Made by a program: the position numbers and the translations under genes. 64,000 bases of DNA from an uncultured Chryseobacterium sp. Its GTDB lineage: Bacteria > Bacteroidota > Bacteroidia > Flavobacteriales > Weeksellaceae. The notes below the pieces were generated by a model. It ran no database searches. It was not told the origin of the DNA and saw nothing but the letters and a program-made list of their open reading frames with translations. Location of the stretch: contig CAJYGB010000004.1 in assembly GCA_913774355.1 (NCBI GenBank), positions 62,001 to 126,000 of the forward strand, given 5' to 3'. Positions 1-10,246 of the stretch are shown here, piece by piece; position 1 is the stretch's first letter; each line of letters starts with the position of its first letter.

Positions 1-866
1 TTTCTTTTGGCAAAGCTCAGCATTTTCAGGTAAGTGTCTCTTTTTTTGATAAATTTACTATAAATAGCGGTCTTTTTTTCATCTTCGCCAGGATTTATTT
101 CTTTATATCTTTCCAAAATTTTAGTATACAACCATACATTTTCCCTGAAATACTTTTCGGTATCCGTTATGTTCTGCTCTTCCCGTTTCTCAGATTTATA
201 TCTAAGTCCATATACCTGATTAGGATGAAGCCTGTAGGAAGATAATGAGGCGGGAATAAAGCCCAGTTTGTTTTTGGAACTTAGTTTCTGGACAATATAA
301 TAATCGTGGGCCATCGGAAAATCATGCATTTCGTATTTTTGCAATGCTTCTTTTCTTATAGCCAGTGCACAGCCCAGAATAAAGCTTCCTTTTTTTACTA
401 AGGCTTCGAAAAGGATATGATTATCAATTTCTGTTATAATATCTTTATGGCTGATGTCTTTCCAATTTAGATAAGAAGGCTGCCGGGTTTCTCCATCAAT
501 AAGTTTTAAATCGTGAAAAACACCATCAAACTGCGGATTCTTTTCAAAAAAATCTACTGTCTCTGCAACCTTACTGTTTTTCCATATATCATCCTGATCG
601 CTGATGATGATAATCGGGTTTTCACAAAGCTGTATGGCCTTTTCAAAATTTTTAATAAACCCAAGATTGGTTTCATTCTGAAAAATCCTAAATAAACCCG
701 GATATTTTGCTTGGTAATCGGAAAGAATCTGCAGGGTTTTATCACCGGAACCATCATCACAGATCACCACTTCATCCACAGGTTTTGTCTGGCTGAGGAT
801 GGAGTCCAGTTGTTCAGACAGGTACTGCTCGCCGTTGTAGGTGCAAAGTGCTACGGATATTTTCAT
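1..866 (-). CDS. Glycosyltransferase family 2, C-terminus cut by window edge
   Basis: The frame is open from the ATG at 866 to the left edge, so at least 288 codons are present and the end is missing. The N-terminus reads MKISVALCTYNGEQYLSEQL, followed by a VDEVVICDDGSGD stretch and an IIISDQDDIW segment. This is the nucleotide-sugar-binding GT-A fold of family 2, with the acidic cluster that binds the metal and donor. The later HPNQVYGLRYK region resembles rhamnosyltransferase-like members. Its ATG overlaps the TGA of the upstream gene (ATGA), so the two are probably translationally coupled. It is the last visible gene of the surface-glycan operon and probably adds one sugar in the cytoplasm. 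Donor and acceptor cannot be read from the sequence. The family is secure and the specificity unknown. Confidence 0.85.
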   Translation of the reverse strand, partial: MKISVALCTYNGEQYLSEQLDSILSQTKPVDEVVICDDGSGDKTLQILSDYQAKYPGLFRIFQNETNLGFIKNFEKAIQLCENPIIIISDQDDIWKNSKVAETVDFFEKNPQFDGVFHDLKLIDGETRQPSYLNWKDISHKDIITEIDNHILFEALVKKGSFILGCALAIRKEALQKYEMHDFPMAHDYYIVQKLSSKNKLGFIPASLSSYRLHPNQVYGLRYKSEKREEQNITDTEKYFRENVWLYTKILERYKEINPGEDEKKTAIYSKFIKKRDTYLKMLSFAKR

Positions 867-1690
867 CGCTTAAAAATATTAAATATTTTATTCACCAGCC
901 GATATCGTTTACTATTTAATATGTTCTTCAGATATATATTTTCCAGCATTAATCTTTGGTTAGTTTTATATAAAATCTGAAAATCTCCAAGTTCTGTTGT
1001 GAAAAATTCAATATGCTTTTTATAAATGATATTTTTTGAAATTGTAATCTTAAAACTATTATCTGCGGACTTCATATCCGTTATCATAGACACATCCTTA
1101 ATTCTATAATAGAAACAAATCTCAGGAATCTTATATACAAGTCCACCATTTTTCAAAAGTGAAATCCAAAAGTCCCAGTCTTCCCAGCCGTAAATGAGGT
1201 TTGTATCATATCCATTTACTTGTATCCAGCTTTCTTTTTTAAAAAAAGCAGAACAAAATATAATGTTTTCTACAGCTAAATTTTTTTTATTATAATCTTC
1301 TAAGATCCATTTGCCGCTTTCCGTTCCGAATTTTTCAGCTTCGCAATAAATAACGGTATAGTTTTTATTAAATTCTTTTTCAGCAAGTCTGAGATATTGT
1401 TTGCTAATTTTGTCATCAGCGTCTAATGGAAGAATCCATTCACCTTTTGCTATTTCTATTCCTGCATTTCTAGCTGATGAAAGACCTCCATTTGTCTTAA
1501 AAAGGTAATGAAACCTGTTGTCTCTCTCTATCCATCTTTTTACAACCTCTGCTGTATCATCTGGAGAGCCGTCATTTACAATGATACATTCCCAGTCCTG
1601 ATAAGATTGATCATATACTGATTGAAGACATTCATCAAGATATTCTGCCTGATTGTAACAGGGTACAATGATGGAAATTGTAGGATTCAT
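863..1690 (-). CDS. Glycosyltransferase family 2
   Basis: This 275-residue protein starts MNPTISIIVPCYNQAEYLDE, the classic family 2 opening. IIVNDGSPDDT near residue 40 and LPLDADDK near residue 90 supply the acidic residues that bind the metal and nucleotide sugar. A GYDTNLIYGWEDWDFWISL segment near residue 160 matches the catalytic-base (ED-type) region of the family. No signal peptide or membrane segment is obvious, so it is probably a cytoplasmic enzyme working on a lipid-linked glycan. It sits four bases after the preceding glycosyltransferase gene and overlaps the next by ATGA. The sugar transferred is unknown. Confidence 0.88.
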   Translation of the reverse strand: MNPTISIIVPCYNQAEYLDECLQSVYDQSYQDWECIIVNDGSPDDTAEVVKRWIERDNRFHYLFKTNGGLSSARNAGIEIAKGEWILPLDADDKISKQYLRLAEKEFNKNYTVIYCEAEKFGTESGKWILEDYNKKNLAVENIIFCSAFFKKESWIQVNGYDTNLIYGWEDWDFWISLLKNGGLVYKIPEICFYYRIKDVSMITDMKSADNSFKITISKNIIYKKHIEFFTTELGDFQILYKTNQRLMLENIYLKNILNSKRYRLVNKIFNIFKR

Positions 1691-1694
1691 TATC

Positions 1695-2594
1695 TTAAAT
1701 AATTTTATTGATCAGTTTATAAAATCGTATAGGAATATTATTTTTTAAAGCAAAGTTCAGCCTTTTAATATGATATGGATAATTATTATAGGCTTGAAGA
1801 AAGTCTGAAGAAATTTTTTGTCCTGTTAAATAGTAGTTTTGCATTTTACTATTAATTTCACTTCTTACGATACCCTCTTTATCAAACATCATTTTAAGCA
1901 TTAGAGTTTCTCTTTCTATCCTTTCTTTTTTCAATGAGGAAATATTACTTGTATGTATTCTGTAATAGGCTAATTTCCGTGGGATATAAGCAATATAATA
2001 TAATGCGTTAATTTTTAACCATCTGAAATAGTCTTCAATTAATAGGTCAGATTGGTATTCTCCGGTTTTTTTTAAAGCTTCTTTTCGCATTAAAACCGTA
2101 AGGGCGGCGATTCTATTATTTTTGATAAGTTCTTTTCTAAACAGATCTTTGTCAATATTGCCTAAAATATCGTAATCTGCTAGATCGTCAGTAATATCGG
2201 ATTTTTCATTAACAAAATAAGTATTTGTAAAAACCATTCCGTATTCATCTCCAAGCCTGTTAAGTTCTGTGATACAGTTTTCTATTGCTTCAGGATGAAG
2301 AAAGTCATCGGCCGCAATTACTTTTACAAATTCACCTTTTACAAGTTCTATACATTCATTAAGTATTGTTGCCAGACCTGTATTTTTTTCATGAAAGTTT
2401 TTTTCTACAGAATAGTTATTTTCTCTGATCCAATCCTCAAAATTTTTAACAGAATTATCTTTTGATGCATCATCAGCTATAATTAATTGTATATTTTTAT
2501 ATGTTTGAAGCTTAATACTATCCAAACATTCTTTTATATATTTTCCATGATTATAGCTGCAAACTATAATACTGACCAATCCTTTTCTTTCCAA
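1695..2594 (-). CDS. Glycosyltransferase family 2
   Basis: The 299-residue protein begins MERKGLVSIIVCSYNHGKYI, with IIADDASKDNS near residue 37 and VIAADDFLHPEAIENCI near residue 93. These are the family 2 GT-A nucleotide-binding and DxD-like motifs. A Lys- and aromatic-rich C-terminal third is typical of membrane-associated enzymes of this group. It follows the aminotransferase gene by nine bases and is in the same operon. It probably adds a sugar to the growing surface polysaccharide on the cytoplasmic face. Substrates cannot be assigned. Confidence 0.87.
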   Translation of the reverse strand: MERKGLVSIIVCSYNHGKYIKECLDSIKLQTYKNIQLIIADDASKDNSVKNFEDWIRENNYSVEKNFHEKNTGLATILNECIELVKGEFVKVIAADDFLHPEAIENCITELNRLGDEYGMVFTNTYFVNEKSDITDDLADYDILGNIDKDLFRKELIKNNRIAALTVLMRKEALKKTGEYQSDLLIEDYFRWLKINALYYIAYIPRKLAYYRIHTSNISSLKKERIERETLMLKMMFDKEGIVRSEINSKMQNYYLTGQKISSDFLQAYNNYPYHIKRLNFALKNNIPIRFYKLINKII

Positions 2595-2603
2595 AATATG
2601 CGT

Positions 2604-3704
2604 TTAGAAATTATTTAAAATATGTATAACGGTGGATACTTCATCTTCTGTCATCACAGGAGATATCGGTAAGCTTAGTACCTCATTATGTATCTTCTCC
2701 GTAATCGGCATGTGTAATTCATTCATATCAGAGTAGGCCTGCTGTTGATGAGGCGGAATAGGATAGTGAATTAAAGTTTGTATTCCGTTTAATTCAAGGT
2801 ATTTCTGAAGGGCATCCCTATTTTCCGTTCTAATAACAAAAAGATGATATACGTGACTGTTTTCCTGGATTTTATAATGAGGAAGAACAATTTTTGTATT
2901 TGTTATTTCTGTGATGTAACGATGTGCAATTTCTTTTCGCCTGTTGTTTTCTTCATCTAAATACCTGAGCTTTATAGAAAGTACGGCTGCTTGAATTTCA
3001 TCCAGACGTGAATTATATCCTTGGTAGTGATTGATATATTTTTTTTGAGAACCATAGTTTGCTAAGGTTCTTATACAGGCTGCAAGATCATCATCCTGAC
3101 ACGTTACAGCACCAGCATCTCCAATAGCTCCTAAGTTTTTCCCGGGGTAGAAACTGAATCCTGCCGCATCACCTAAGCTTCCTGACAGGCTATTATTCCA
3201 TACAGCACCGATAGCCTGAGCATTATCTTCAATTATTTTCAGGTTGTATTGGTCTGCAAGCACTTTGATTTCTTCCGAAAAAACAATGCTTCCATACAAA
3301 TGAACTAGAAGAATCGCTTTAGTTTTAGGTGTAATTTTTCCTTCTATCTTATTTAAATCAATATTATAAGTTTCTAGGTCTGGCTCTACTAAAACAGGAA
3401 CTAATTTATTATCTGTAATGGCTAAAATAGAAGCAATATAAGTGTTTGCAGGTACTATAACTTCGTCACCGGGAGCCATAAAACCCAGTTCTATATATGC
3501 TCTGAATATTAATCTGAGGGCATCCAAACCATTGCTTACGCCAATCGCATGCGGAACCTTACAATAAGATGCCAATTGTTGTTCGAAAAATTTTACTTTA
3601 TCACCTAAGAGATACCAACCAGAACGAAAGGTCGCTAGCAGGGCATTCTCGATTTCTTTCTGATGCTTAAGGTTTATCTTTTGTAAGTCTAGAAATTTAA
3701 TCAT
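2604..3704 (-). CDS. DegT/DnrJ/EryC1/StrS-family sugar aminotransferase (FdtB-like)
   Basis: A 366-residue PLP-dependent aminotransferase that acts on a keto-sugar nucleotide. The opening [20 protein letters not shown], the [12 protein letters not shown] cofactor-phosphate region, [11 protein letters not shown], the ED-N-AQAIGA segment with the PLP-contacting Asp, and [16 protein letters not shown], whose Lys forms the Schiff base, are all present in family order. An FdtA-like ketoisomerase and an FdtC-like acetyltransferase lie in the same operon. This suggests amination at C3 of dTDP-3-keto-6-deoxyhexose. The start overlaps the stop of the upstream membrane-protein gene by four bases. The regiochemistry is inferred from neighbours, and a C4 aminotransferase cannot be excluded. 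Confidence 0.88.
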   Translation of the reverse strand: MIKFLDLQKINLKHQKEIENALLATFRSGWYLLGDKVKFFEQQLASYCKVPHAIGVSNGLDALRLIFRAYIELGFMAPGDEVIVPANTYIASILAITDNKLVPVLVEPDLETYNIDLNKIEGKITPKTKAILLVHLYGSIVFSEEIKVLADQYNLKIIEDNAQAIGAVWNNSLSGSLGDAAGFSFYPGKNLGAIGDAGAVTCQDDDLAACIRTLANYGSQKKYINHYQGYNSRLDEIQAAVLSIKLRYLDEENNRRKEIAHRYITEITNTKIVLPHYKIQENSHVYHLFVIRTENRDALQKYLELNGIQTLIHYPIPPHQQQAYSDMNELHMPITEKIHNEVLSLPISPVMTEDEVSTVIHILNNF

Positions 3705-5221
3705 TTGTATATATAAAAATATTTTGTAGAATCAATTTTAGTTTTGTTTTTAAGTAAGTATGTTGTAATGCTACTCTTAAAAAAACCATTTCTATATTCA
3801 ATTGCTGGATTTTTATCAACAATAATACAATTATTTGTGGATTTATCTGCGGTCCAGTTAGGATATTCCACATCCATTTCCCAGGATGCTCTCCCCGGAA
3901 AATCATTATTAATAATATCCGCAACGGGATTTCCCGGAAGAAAAGTAATTTTATTATATTTTTTATGCAGTCTGTAAGATTCTTTAAAATAGAGATAATT
4001 TTTCTCAGACATATAAATACCTGAAATAGCATTAATATTCGTTGCCCGGATAAATCTGATTTTTAAAGGCGATTCGCTAAAATATGGATATATAAATCTT
4101 ACAGAAAAAAACAGGAAAATACTGGCTGGTAATATGTAATTTATAAGATTATTATATTTCTTCTCATAGAAAAAAATCATTAGAATGAAGAATATTAAAA
4201 AGATGGGTGTATTATAACCCCATGAGATTGAAGAGGTCCAACCCAATAATAATAGCAGGCATAGTACGATTTTCTTGTCTTTTGTAAAAAAAATAGATTG
4301 TATTGCAAGACTAATAAAAAGAATTTTATCTCCTTTATAATTTCCTTGATTAAATAATGGAGATATAAAAATTATTGTTGAAAATATTAAAAAAAACAGT
4401 GGTAAAATTCTATTTTTATAAATATTAATATAAATAAGTGATGCTATTACACTAGCATATAGTATACTTTCTTGCAAATTTTTTGGAAAGTAAATGTATA
4501 ATGAATGTTCTAAAAAATCCTTAAGCCCATTTTCAGTTTTGGTCTGTTTTAAAAAATATTGAAAAGAATAAATTACTTCTTCCTGTAATATTATCGCAAA
4601 GCTAATAAGTAATAATATACTTGAAATGATAATATCAAAAAGTCTGATATTTCTTTTGTATTTTAAAATTAATATTAAATTTAAAAGACCCGAAAAAATA
4701 AAATAAATATAAAAAGACTGTTTGGTTAAAGCTGCAAAAAATGCTAAAATGATCGCTGAAAAATAATATTTTCTATGGGTGAAAAATATTGAAAAAGTAG
4801 CGAAAAAAATACCATCGATTGTATGCCATGGCATGATATTAAATGAGTGTAAAAAAAAGATATTGGTAACGATAGTCAGTGTAATTGTTTCAGCACTATT
4901 TATCTTAAGGTCAAGTAATCTAATTACTAAATAAGAAATTATCAAGGTTTGTAAGATAACGAGTGCTCTTACGATTATAAATAAATATGGATTTTTAAAA
5001 GAAATAGGATAACAAATAGTTTTCCAAAATAAAGGGCTTCCGAAAGGACGGATATAATCAAAATCTTTGTAAATAATTTGTCCTGCTTTAAGCCTCCCGA
5101 CAAATGACAATATGAAGCCGGAGTCAATTGTATCCAAAGAAAATAATAAGAGAAATATATAATAAAGGAGGGCAAAAATCATGCTGCTCCAAAAAAAAGA
5201 ATTATAATAGAGGTGTCTCAT
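3701..5221 (-). CDS. Polytopic membrane protein, possible GT-C glycosyltransferase
   Basis: A 506-residue, very hydrophobic protein with roughly ten or more predicted membrane spans. Near residues 30-55 it has [19 protein letters not shown] followed by [18 protein letters not shown]. An acidic first periplasmic loop of this kind is characteristic of GT-C enzymes that use polyprenyl-phosphate sugars (GT39/GT87-like). The C-terminal ~90 residues form a soluble tail. A Wzy-type polymerase is an alternative, but the ABC exporter next door argues against a Wzx/Wzy route. Its start overlaps the end of the acetyltransferase gene by 20 bases and its stop overlaps the aminotransferase start, so it is embedded inside the amino-sugar gene set. 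Function remains tentative. Confidence 0.6.
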   Translation of the reverse strand: MRHLYYNSFFWSSMIFALLYYIFLLLFSLDTIDSGFILSFVGRLKAGQIIYKDFDYIRPFGSPLFWKTICYPISFKNPYLFIIVRALVILQTLIISYLVIRLLDLKINSAETITLTIVTNIFFLHSFNIMPWHTIDGIFFATFSIFFTHRKYYFSAIILAFFAALTKQSFYIYFIFSGLLNLILILKYKRNIRLFDIIISSILLLISFAIILQEEVIYSFQYFLKQTKTENGLKDFLEHSLYIYFPKNLQESILYASVIASLIYINIYKNRILPLFFLIFSTIIFISPLFNQGNYKGDKILFISLAIQSIFFTKDKKIVLCLLLLLGWTSSISWGYNTPIFLIFFILMIFFYEKKYNNLINYILPASIFLFFSVRFIYPYFSESPLKIRFIRATNINAISGIYMSEKNYLYFKESYRLHKKYNKITFLPGNPVADIINNDFPGRASWEMDVEYPNWTADKSTNNCIIVDKNPAIEYRNGFFKSSITTYLLKNKTKIDSTKYFYIYK

Positions 5222-5669
5222 ATTTTTTATAAAATTTTGCAGGATTTCCTATCCATAATTCATTAGCGGGTATATCTTTAGTTACAACACTGCCTGCTCC
5301 TATAAGAGAATTTTCTCCTATTGTAATTCCTGCAAGAATAGTAGCATTGGCTCCTATTGAAGCTCCTTTTTTTATAATGGTCTCTTTAAGGTTAAAATTT
5401 TGATTTTTCGATTTTGGAAATAAATCATTGGTAAACGTAACATTAGGCCCAATAAAAACATCATCTTCTACAGTAATACCATCCCAGATCTGTACTCCTG
5501 GCTTAATAGTTACGTTATCTCCGATGACAACCTTGTTTTCAATGAATACCTGGCAGTTTATATTGCAATTTTTACCGATAGCCGCATTTTTCAAAACTAC
5601 ACAAAATTGCCAGATTGTGGTACCTTCTCCTATTTTTTGAGATTGGACGTCAGCTAAAGGATGTATCAT
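5202..5669 (-). CDS. Left-handed beta-helix sugar N-acetyltransferase (FdtC-like)
   Basis: The 155-residue protein is built of hexapeptide repeats ([LIV]-G-x4). Examples are [51 protein letters not shown] and [20 protein letters not shown]. This folds as a left-handed beta helix, and trimers use acetyl-CoA. The central [15 protein letters not shown] region is typical of the WxcM/FdtC group that acetylates the 3-amino group of dTDP-3-amino-3,6-dideoxyhexoses. It overlaps the FdtA-like gene upstream by four bases. The acyl group could differ from acetyl. The fold is secure; the substrate is inferred from context. Confidence 0.85.
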   Translation of the reverse strand: MIHPLADVQSQKIGEGTTIWQFCVVLKNAAIGKNCNINCQVFIENKVVIGDNVTIKPGVQIWDGITVEDDVFIGPNVTFTNDLFPKSKNQNFNLKETIIKKGASIGANATILAGITIGENSLIGAGSVVTKDIPANELWIGNPAKFYKKYETPLL

Positions 5670-6064
5670 TTTTTGTAATTTTTAAACTCATCAAAATCTC
5701 TGAAATAGTCTTTCTCGTCATATAATTCTGAAGCCAGGCACAGCAAAACCGCACTATGGCTGAATTTTATATCTCTCCATATTAGCTTTGGAATATAAAG
5801 TCCTTTGGAAGGAGCATCAAGAATAAAAGTTTCTTTGTTACCCTCCAGATCTAAAGTATTGAACTCAATAGTCCCGGAAACTGCAAAAATGATCTGCTGA
5901 AGTTCTTTGTGCGCATGGCCTCCTCGAATAACGTCCTGTGGCGTATAATACGTCCAGTAAACTCTTTTGATTTCAAAAGGAACATTTTTTTGTTCTTCAG
6001 CTACAGTAATATATCCCAGATCCTGAGAGCCTATTTTAGAAAAGTTTATAATATGTGGAAGCAT
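5666..6064 (-). CDS. dTDP-4-oxo-6-deoxyglucose 3,4-ketoisomerase (FdtA/QdtA-like cupin)
   Basis: A 132-residue single-domain cupin of the WxcM/FdtA family, which moves the keto group of dTDP-4-keto-6-deoxyglucose from C4 to C3. Visible motifs are INFSKIG at the start, RVYWTY, the histidine-rich [18 protein letters not shown] that forms the active site, and [15 protein letters not shown] chose the ATG at 6064, 13 bases after the upstream stop, because known members begin a few residues before INFxKI. An in-frame ATG at 6106 would add 14 Lys-rich residues and overlap the previous gene. Whether the product has galacto (Fuc3N) or gluco (Qui3N) configuration cannot be told by eye. Confidence 0.87.
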   Translation of the reverse strand: MLPHIINFSKIGSQDLGYITVAEEQKNVPFEIKRVYWTYYTPQDVIRGGHAHKELQQIIFAVSGTIEFNTLDLEGNKETFILDAPSKGLYIPKLIWRDIKFSHSAVLLCLASELYDEKDYFRDFDEFKNYKK

Positions 6065-6077
6065 AAATTTATTTTTT

Positions 6078-7052
6078 CTATTCTTTTTTTGTTCCTTCAA
6101 CTCCATAAGAGTTTTGAACTTTTTTTCCTTCTTCGTCGATAGAATAAATAACTTCTATTTCCTCTCCCCTTTCAATAATTACCTCAAAAGGTACAATATT
6201 CACTACAGTTATCAGCATAGGTAGATTGAGGCGAAGAGTATATCCCTCAATAAATTTTTGATTTAAATAATCAACGTCTATATTGATCGTCGGATTAGAA
6301 TTGTCTGTTGAGACTCTGTTTAACGTTGTTCCAACTAATTTTGTTTTCAGAGGACCAATCCCGTTTCTAAAAAGTTTATGTTTCAAAGCATATCTAAACA
6401 CATTTTCTTCCAATGTTATTGGATTATGGTAGGGTACTTTTTCTAAAATATTTAATAGATTTCTGGTGTTATAAATAGTACCATCTACAGAAAAAGGATA
6501 AGACCAATGAGTGATATTCTTATCAGTATAGTAGTCCCATTGGTAATAGCTGTTTTTTTTCTCAATATAATCTGGAAATCCATCGATATTATCTCCAACA
6601 TACATTCTATAAGAAGTAGTATCGGGATTTTTCCTGAATACAGAAACAATATCGTCGTTTAACACTACATCATCATAAAATACTCCGTCATCAGTATTAA
6701 ACATAACAAATTCATGTTTTGTTTCTCGTAATAACTTTTGAAGTAAACCTTTAAAGTTATCTCCTTTTTTATTTTTTAGATTTTTTTCCAGAAAAAAATT
6801 GAAATTCTTCTTACTGTTAAAAGTCTTAAAAAAAGAAATGTCAAACCAAACCTCCTTTCTTTCGACAAATCTTATGTTAGGATATGCTTTATATTTTTCA
6901 ATTAACTTTTTATAACCTAAATGATGATTGCCTGTGGTATGATAAAGTATAACAGTATTGTAATCAGGTATCTTCAATCTGTTTAAAACAGTCGTTAGAA
7001 GATAGTCCAATTGCATAGCACGATTATACGAAAAAATGATATTTAAAAGCAT
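6078..7052 (-). CDS. Putative glycosyltransferase-like protein
   Basis: The 324-residue protein starts MLLNIIFSYNRAMQLDYLL, resembling the opening of GT-A transferases. FVMFNTDDGVFYDDVVLND near residue 120 could supply the metal-binding acidic cluster. The middle YRMYVGDNIDGFPDYIEK and HWSYPFSVDGTIY segments are not motifs I can assign to a numbered family. There is no signal peptide. It lies between the ABC exporter ATPase (24-base gap) and the FdtA-like gene, so a role in assembling the exported glycan is likely. Another modification of the chain is possible. The family call is moderate and the substrate unknown. Confidence 0.6.
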   Translation of the reverse strand: MLLNIIFSYNRAMQLDYLLTTVLNRLKIPDYNTVILYHTTGNHHLGYKKLIEKYKAYPNIRFVERKEVWFDISFFKTFNSKKNFNFFLEKNLKNKKGDNFKGLLQKLLRETKHEFVMFNTDDGVFYDDVVLNDDIVSVFRKNPDTTSYRMYVGDNIDGFPDYIEKKNSYYQWDYYTDKNITHWSYPFSVDGTIYNTRNLLNILEKVPYHNPITLEENVFRYALKHKLFRNGIGPLKTKLVGTTLNRVSTDNSNPTINIDVDYLNQKFIEGYTLRLNLPMLITVVNIVPFEVIIERGEEIEVIYSIDEEGKKVQNSYGVEGTKKE

Positions 7053-7076
7053 AAATATTTAGTTAAGACCGTTAAG

Positions 7077-8327
7077 CTATATTTTTCTAACATTTGAAAT
7101 TATATTAGGGAAAATAACACCCGGAGATTTTCTAATATCGCCGAATTGATTTCGATTGCCAGTGATTTCAAAACCAAATGACTCCGTTTTTAGTGCAATA
7201 TCAGACCGATTAACCCCCCAAAACATTTCAAAATAATAAGAATCTTCATTGAGAATGTTTGGCTGAATTTCAAATACAAGCGAATACGCTCCTTTTTCAA
7301 TATTATCACTTATAATAAATCCATTACTCATAACTGTTACTTCATGTGAGTTCCTTAAATAAAATGAAAGATCCAACATAGCGTTTTGAACTTTACTTAA
7401 AAAATTAATTTCAAACCTAGCCCCGGAATTAATATTTAAAACATTACCATGGATGGGTGTAGCAGAATATGATAATACTTGAATTTTATCATTTTCTATT
7501 TTAAAATCATTCTCTAATATATTATAGTAAGAAATATGTCCGCTTCTTTTTTGGTATTCGATAATACATTTATCCTTATCTCCCTGCATCAAAACAGTAC
7601 CTTTATCTAATAAAATTGCGTTATTACATAATTCATTAATAGCAGCCATGTTATGGCTTACAAAAAGAACGGTTCTGCCCTGTCCTTTAGTGACATCGCC
7701 CATTTTGCCCAAACATTTTTTCTGAAACTCAACGTCTCCTACGGCAAGAACTTCATCAACAATAAGGATTTCAGATTCAAGATGTGCAGCAACAGCAAAA
7801 GCAAGACGTACATACATCCCTGAAGAATATCTTTTTACCGGTGTATCGATATATCTTTCAACTCCTGAGAAATTCACAATCTCATCAAATTTTCGTGTAA
7901 TTTCTTTTCTTGTCATTCCAAGAATAGCACCATTGAGGTAAACGTTTTCACGGCCGGTCATTTCAGGATGAAAGCCTGTTCCTACCTCCAAAAGAGAAGC
8001 AATTCTACCATTGGTATAAATTTTTCCGGTGGTAGGTTTGGTTACTTTACTTAAAAGCTTTAAGAGAGTTGATTTTCCTGCCCCGTTTCTTCCGATAATT
8101 CCTACTGCATCACCCTGCTCGATCTCGAAATTGATATCACGGAGTGACCACACATATTCCGAAGTTCCTTTTTGGGTTCTGTCATTCGCTTCACCAATTT
8201 TTAAATAAGGATCTTCTTTTCCTCTCATCTTATGCCAGAATCTGTTCAGGTCGTGAGATAAAGTCCCTGTTCCGACCTGGCCGAGACGGTATTGTTTGGA
8301 TATATTTTCTGCTTTTAAAGCCAGCAT
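7077..8327 (-). CDS. Polysaccharide ABC exporter ATPase, Wzt-like with C-terminal domain
   Basis: A 416-residue ATPase. The first ~250 residues hold Walker A GRNGAGKSTLLK, the signature YSSGMYVRLAFAVAAH, Walker B ILIVDEVLAVGD, and the switch histidine in VLFVSHNM. The YVWSLRDINFEIEQGDAVGI segment before Walker A is typical of the O-antigen/teichoic-acid exporter ATPases (Wzt, TagH, RfbE). Residues ~270-416 form an extra beta-rich domain. In Wzt this domain binds the finished, capped O-polysaccharide and selects it for export. The permease gene lies 29 bases upstream. This pair implies ABC-dependent export of undecaprenyl-linked glycan across the inner membrane. Confidence 0.92.
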   Translation of the reverse strand: MLALKAENISKQYRLGQVGTGTLSHDLNRFWHKMRGKEDPYLKIGEANDRTQKGTSEYVWSLRDINFEIEQGDAVGIIGRNGAGKSTLLKLLSKVTKPTTGKIYTNGRIASLLEVGTGFHPEMTGRENVYLNGAILGMTRKEITRKFDEIVNFSGVERYIDTPVKRYSSGMYVRLAFAVAAHLESEILIVDEVLAVGDVEFQKKCLGKMGDVTKGQGRTVLFVSHNMAAINELCNNAILLDKGTVLMQGDKDKCIIEYQKRSGHISYYNILENDFKIENDKIQVLSYSATPIHGNVLNINSGARFEINFLSKVQNAMLDLSFYLRNSHEVTVMSNGFIISDNIEKGAYSLVFEIQPNILNEDSYYFEMFWGVNRSDIALKTESFGFEITGNRNQFGDIRKSPGVIFPNIISNVRKI

Positions 8328-8356
8328 ATTGTAATTGTTAGAGGGATTATAAATTT

Positions 8357-9205
8357 TTAAACCGTATCCATAAAAGATTTCTCAATCTTATTAAAGATAA
8401 CAACACCTATCATTAATAACAACAGTATTATAGCCGAACTAATTACCAACATCAATGGCGAAAAATCGCCAACACCTAACCAAGCATATTTAAAACATTC
8501 AAAAACACCTGTCAGAGGGTTATAAAATGAAAGTTTTTTAAAAAAAACAGGTAATGCTGATGTTGGATATATTACTGGAGTTGCGTACATGTACAAACTT
8601 ACCCCAAATCCAAGAAGCATGTTTAGATCCTTGTATTTTGTGGTAAGCGAAGAGAATATCATTCCTACTCCTAGAGCGAACACTGCCATTAAAAGTATTA
8701 AAAACGGAGTTGCCAACACCCAAATATTCGGATGCACCTCTCCCTTAGAAAAGTAATACAGCCAGCCAATAATGAACAGTAAAAATTGTACTCCAAAACG
8801 CATGAGGTTGGATATGACAATAGAAAGCGGAGTTACCAATCTGGGGAAATAAACTTTCCCAAATATACCGGCATTTCCTACAAAAGTAGAAGAGGTGCCT
8901 AATAAACAAGATGAGAAATAATTCCAAAGCGTTACGCCTGCCAAATAAAAAAGTAAAGGTGGAGCTCCGTCTGTAGGAAGATTGGCTATTTTTCCAAATA
9001 CAACCAGGTATACGATTGTTGTTAAAATAGGATTTATAAAAAACCAGATGGGACCTAAGATCGTCTGTTTAAAGCTTGATACAAAATCTCTTTTTACAAA
9101 CATATAAACAAGATCTTTATATTGCCAGACCTCTTTTAGTTTCAGATCAAATAAGGAGTGTTGGGTCTCAATCGTTTCGGTCCATTTCTGTTTTGGTTCG
9201 GTCAT
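8357..9205 (-). CDS. Polysaccharide ABC exporter permease, Wzm-like
   Basis: A 282-residue ABC-2 type permease. The N-terminal cytosolic part reads LKEVWQYKDLVYMFVKRDFV, then TILGPIWFFINPILTTIVYL. This is the hallmark of the Wzm/RfbD/TagG group. About six membrane segments follow, including FLLFIIGWLYYF, FLILLMAVFALGVGMIFSSL and MLVISSAIILLLLMIGVVIF. YATPVIYPTSALP near residue 205 is also conserved in the group. With the Wzt-like ATPase it should form the exporter. A 159-base gap and a candidate promoter separate it from rmlA, so it may head its own transcript. Confidence 0.92.
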   Translation of the reverse strand: MTEPKQKWTETIETQHSLFDLKLKEVWQYKDLVYMFVKRDFVSSFKQTILGPIWFFINPILTTIVYLVVFGKIANLPTDGAPPLLFYLAGVTLWNYFSSCLLGTSSTFVGNAGIFGKVYFPRLVTPLSIVISNLMRFGVQFLLFIIGWLYYFSKGEVHPNIWVLATPFLILLMAVFALGVGMIFSSLTTKYKDLNMLLGFGVSLYMYATPVIYPTSALPVFFKKLSFYNPLTGVFECFKYAWLGVGDFSPLMLVISSAIILLLLMIGVVIFNKIEKSFMDTV

Positions 9206-9222
9206 CTGTGCAAAATTTAGTG

Positions 9223-9230
9223 CAAATTTA
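9223..9230 (-). promoter_or_regulatory. Candidate -7 promoter box of the ABC exporter/glycan operon
   Basis: On the minus strand this reads TAAATTTG, an exact match to the Bacteroidota -7 consensus TAnnTTTG, 17 bases before the permease ATG. I see no good TTTG -33 partner at 19-21 bases, so confidence is moderate. Confidence 0.45.
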
Positions 9231-9364
9231 TACTATTTAATTTATTCATGATTCTCTTTTTGAAGATTATTTCCAGTAGTAAGAAATATCAATTAGTATT
9301 AGTTTGATGTAAAAAATAATTAATCATAAAACTAACGGCCCGATTGATGTTAGTCCATTAATAG

Positions 9365-10228
9365 TTATTTGTTCACCAGCTGCTTCAGATATTCTCCGTA
9401 GCCGCTCTTACCATATTTGGTAGCAGTTTCCAGTAGTTTCTCTTCATCAATGAATTTATTTCTGAAAGCAATTTCTTCGATACATCCTATTTTGAAACCC
9501 TGTCTTTTTTCGATCACCCTTACAAATTCGGAAGCATCATTTAAAGAATCGAAGGTGCCGGTATCAAGCCATGCTGTTCCTCGATCCAAAACACCTACTT
9601 CGAGTTTCCCTTTTTGCAGGTAAACATTGTTCACGTCGGTAATTTCAAGTTCTCCTCTCGGAGAAGGCTTAATATTTTTGGCAATTTCAACCACTTCATT
9701 ATCATAGAAATATAATCCGGGAACGGCGTAGTTGGATTTGGGCTCCAGCGGTTTTTCCTCAATCGAAACGGCTTTGAAATGATCATCGAATTCTACCACT
9801 CCATAACGCTCAGGATCTGAGACGTGATACGCAAAGACTACGCCTCCTTCCGGATTTGTCTTATTTTTAAGCAAGGTCCCCATTTCGGAACCGTAGAAAA
9901 TATTATCGCCTAAAACCAGGGCTGCGGAATCGTTTCCAATAAATTGGTCTCCGAGGATAAAGGCCTGTGCCAATCCGTCTGGGCTTGGCTGAACCATATA
10001 TTCGATATTACAGCCAATCTGCGAACCGTCTCCTAACAATTTAATGAAACCTGGCTGATCATGAGGGGTTGTAATAATTAAAATATCTTTAATGCCTGCC
10101 AGCAGCAAAGTAGACAGCGGATAATAAATCATCGGCTTGTCGTAAACGGGCATCAGCTGTTTACTGACAGCAATGGTAAGAGGGTAAAGCCTTGTTCCGG
10201 AACCTCCGGCTAAAATAATACCTTTCAT
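9365..10228 (-). CDS. rmlA: Glucose-1-phosphate thymidylyltransferase
   Basis: The 287-residue enzyme joins dTTP and glucose-1-phosphate to make dTDP-glucose. It opens with [18 protein letters not shown], the nucleotide-binding signature, followed by [17 protein letters not shown]. Later come VLGDNIFYG with the metal-binding Asp, EEKP, and the C-terminal [14 protein letters not shown]. Length matches the short RmlA/RfbA class. It follows rmlB by 18 bases on the same strand. Its product feeds RmlB and then the FdtA/B/C-like enzymes downstream. Confidence 0.96.
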   Translation of the reverse strand: MKGIILAGGSGTRLYPLTIAVSKQLMPVYDKPMIYYPLSTLLLAGIKDILIITTPHDQPGFIKLLGDGSQIGCNIEYMVQPSPDGLAQAFILGDQFIGNDSAALVLGDNIFYGSEMGTLLKNKTNPEGGVVFAYHVSDPERYGVVEFDDHFKAVSIEEKPLEPKSNYAVPGLYFYDNEVVEIAKNIKPSPRGELEITDVNNVYLQKGKLEVGVLDRGTAWLDTGTFDSLNDASEFVRVIEKRQGFKIGCIEEIAFRNKFIDEEKLLETATKYGKSGYGEYLKQLVNK

Positions 10229-10246
10229 CTGGTTTTGTGCGTTCTG

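Noticed and set aside
3697..4032. A 111-codon frame overlapping the polytopic membrane gene
   Set aside because: It sits in a shifted frame of a better-supported gene and has no start context or family resemblance.
9331..9354. Inverted repeat ACTAAC/GTTAGT after rmlA as a terminator
   Set aside because: The stem is only six base pairs with a 12-base loop and no solid T tract, so it is too weak to list.
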